From an uncultured Alphaproteobacteria bacterium (GTDB taxonomy: Bacteria; Pseudomonadota; Alphaproteobacteria; Rickettsiales; UBA1997), in contig CAIUFU010000160.1 of NCBI GenBank assembly GCA_903898475.1, forward strand, positions 1 to 6,342: DNA of 6,342 bases, given 5' to 3'. The notes beneath the pieces are model-generated. The model worked only from the letters and a program-made list of their open reading frames with translations, had not been told where the DNA came from and ran no database searches. The position numbers and the translations under genes were made by a program. Below, in pieces: positions 5,582 to 6,342 of this stretch (its first letter is position 1; every line of letters starts with the position of its first letter).

Positions 5582-6250
5582 CTAGTGGCTGTCGTGGACG
5601 ATACCTAAAGTTTCTGTGCTGAGAAGATCTTGCACTCCTTGTATTGATAATATTTCACCAAAATTTTGGCGGTAAGAATACATCATTCTCACAGGTTGAG
5701 TGCCTTGGCCGTCTCTTGCAGCAGACGCCGCCATTTCATTTACAATGTCAGTGTAGGTGGGGTGTTGTAGCGCCAAGATACAGGCGCGTTCAAAAGCGGA
5801 AGTTCCTGCTTCTTCGGTACTTGGCAAAACCAAAATATTTGCGCCATTGGCTTGTGTAAGCATTGTGCGAATTAGAGCGGGATTGGGTAATTCCGGATAA
5901 AAGCACATCATTAAAGCAGTGCGCCCGCGGTTGTTTTGGTAGGTGACGTCGGCGCCACGATCAAGTAAGACTTGGGCTGCTGGTTGGTTGTTGTTGGTAC
6001 AAGCAAACATTAGTGCGGTCATCCCGTTTTGATCGGAGGAATTAATCTGGCAGCCCTCTTCAAGCAAAGTTTCAATCACTTCGGGCGCTACTTGCGGGTT
6101 AGCTGTGGCAAATCGCAAAAAATTACCGGAGTTTAATGTGGTAAAAAAATTAGTTCGGGTAATCGCTCTGATTGTGTCTAGGTTACCTGCTAAAATTGCT
6201 TCTTGAAGATTTGCTCTAAGAACCCGTCCTAAGTCTTTCTTACCGAACAA
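5582..6250 (-). CDS. Ankyrin-repeat protein, TTG start
   Basis: This is a 222-residue protein built mainly of ankyrin repeats, which act as protein-binding scaffolds. The partner and role are unknown. The clearest repeats are at about 73-104 (DQNGMTALMFA, then AAQVLLDRGADVTYQ) and 105-138 (NNRGRTALMMC, then IRTMLTQANGANI). Weaker ones are at about 14-41 (LQEAILAGNLDTIRAI), 43-72 (FLRFATA, then VIETLLEEGCQIN) and 149-172 (GTSAFERACILALQ). No signal peptide or membrane segment is seen, so it is probably cytoplasmic. The start is TTG (6250-6248): an in-frame TGA lies four codons upstream, no ATG or GTG lies between, and GAGG sits seven bases before the TTG as a plausible Shine-Dalgarno site. It follows another minus-strand ORF after 23 bp, so it may be the second gene of an operon. 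The stop may be premature, because a plausible continuation exists in another frame (5421-5580). Confidence 0.75.
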   Translation of the reverse strand: MFGKKDLGRVLRANLQEAILAGNLDTIRAITRTNFFTTLNSGNFLRFATANPQVAPEVIETLLEEGCQINSSDQNGMTALMFACTNNNQPAAQVLLDRGADVTYQNNRGRTALMMCFYPELPNPALIRTMLTQANGANILVLPSTEEAGTSAFERACILALQHPTYTDIVNEMAASAARDGQGTQPVRMMYSYRQNFGEILSIQGVQDLLSTETLGIVHDSH

Positions 6251-6273
6251 GCAACAACCTCACAAACGCCAAT

Positions 6274-6342
6274 TCAATCATTGCGAGAGAGGTGGAGAGC
6301 TTTCTCTCGCAGTTCTTCCAAAGTCTTCTGCATTTTTCTAAC
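6274..6342 (-). CDS. Tail of an upstream ORF, partial, unknown
   Basis: A minus-strand frame is open at the window edge and ends in TGA (6276-6274). The visible residues are VRKMQKTLEELREKALHLSR followed by ND, a charged heptad-like helix. It could be the C-terminus of a larger gene that starts beyond 6342. Alternatively it is a 19-residue peptide from the ATG at 6333. The 23-bp gap to the ankyrin TTG and the same orientation suggest an operon. It is too short to identify. Confidence 0.35.
   Translation of the reverse strand, partial: VRKMQKTLEELREKALHLSRND

Overview
The window looks like a metagenomic contig from an AT-rich bacterium. Its proteins are rich in Lys, Ile, Phe and Asn, and A/T-ending codons dominate. 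Gene starts mostly lack a Shine-Dalgarno motif. The mix of a DUF1016_N-micrococcal nuclease fusion, an AAA/DUF4143 ATPase, a small TauE-type permease and an ankyrin protein is compatible with a Patescibacteria (CPR)-like or similar environmental lineage. That placement is inference only, because no rRNA or ribosomal marker is present.

Layout, left to right. Bases 1 to about 120 are strikingly GC-rich (85 of 120 are G or C by hand count). They read as a piece of a plus-strand gene with almost exclusive G/C third positions, so they look foreign to the rest and probably mark a chimeric contig end. The adjoining minus-strand TauE/SafE permease (to 688) loses its C-terminus at this junction. Bases 689-882 carry two (perhaps three) related REP-like triloop palindromes. 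Next comes a complete minus-strand ilvD (dihydroxy-acid dehydratase, 883-2628). Only 14 bp upstream of it is a complete minus-strand AAA ATPase with a DUF4143/PD-(D/E)XK-like C-terminus (2643-4088). The two probably share a transcript.

A 326-bp divergent intergenic region (4089-4414) follows. It holds a likely ATPase promoter overlapped by a pair of ACTAAAT/ATTTAGT dyads 33 bp apart, and a 24-bp perfect palindrome in front of the plus-strand gene. That gene (4415-5398) fuses a DUF1016_N domain to a staphylococcal-nuclease domain. A weak intrinsic terminator follows it. The right end has a minus-strand ankyrin-repeat protein (TTG start, 5582-6250), with an unexplained open frame after its stop that may be its frameshifted C-terminus. 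The tail of another minus-strand ORF runs off the window.

The genes do not form one obvious pathway. ilvD is metabolic and stands alone without other branched-chain amino-acid genes. The divergent ATPase and nuclease-fusion genes resemble accessory or genome-interaction genes. I see no CRISPR array, tRNA, rRNA or complete mobile element. The most noteworthy signals are the structured divergent promoter region, the REP-like palindromes, the D-to-N change in the nuclease active site, and the chimeric left end.
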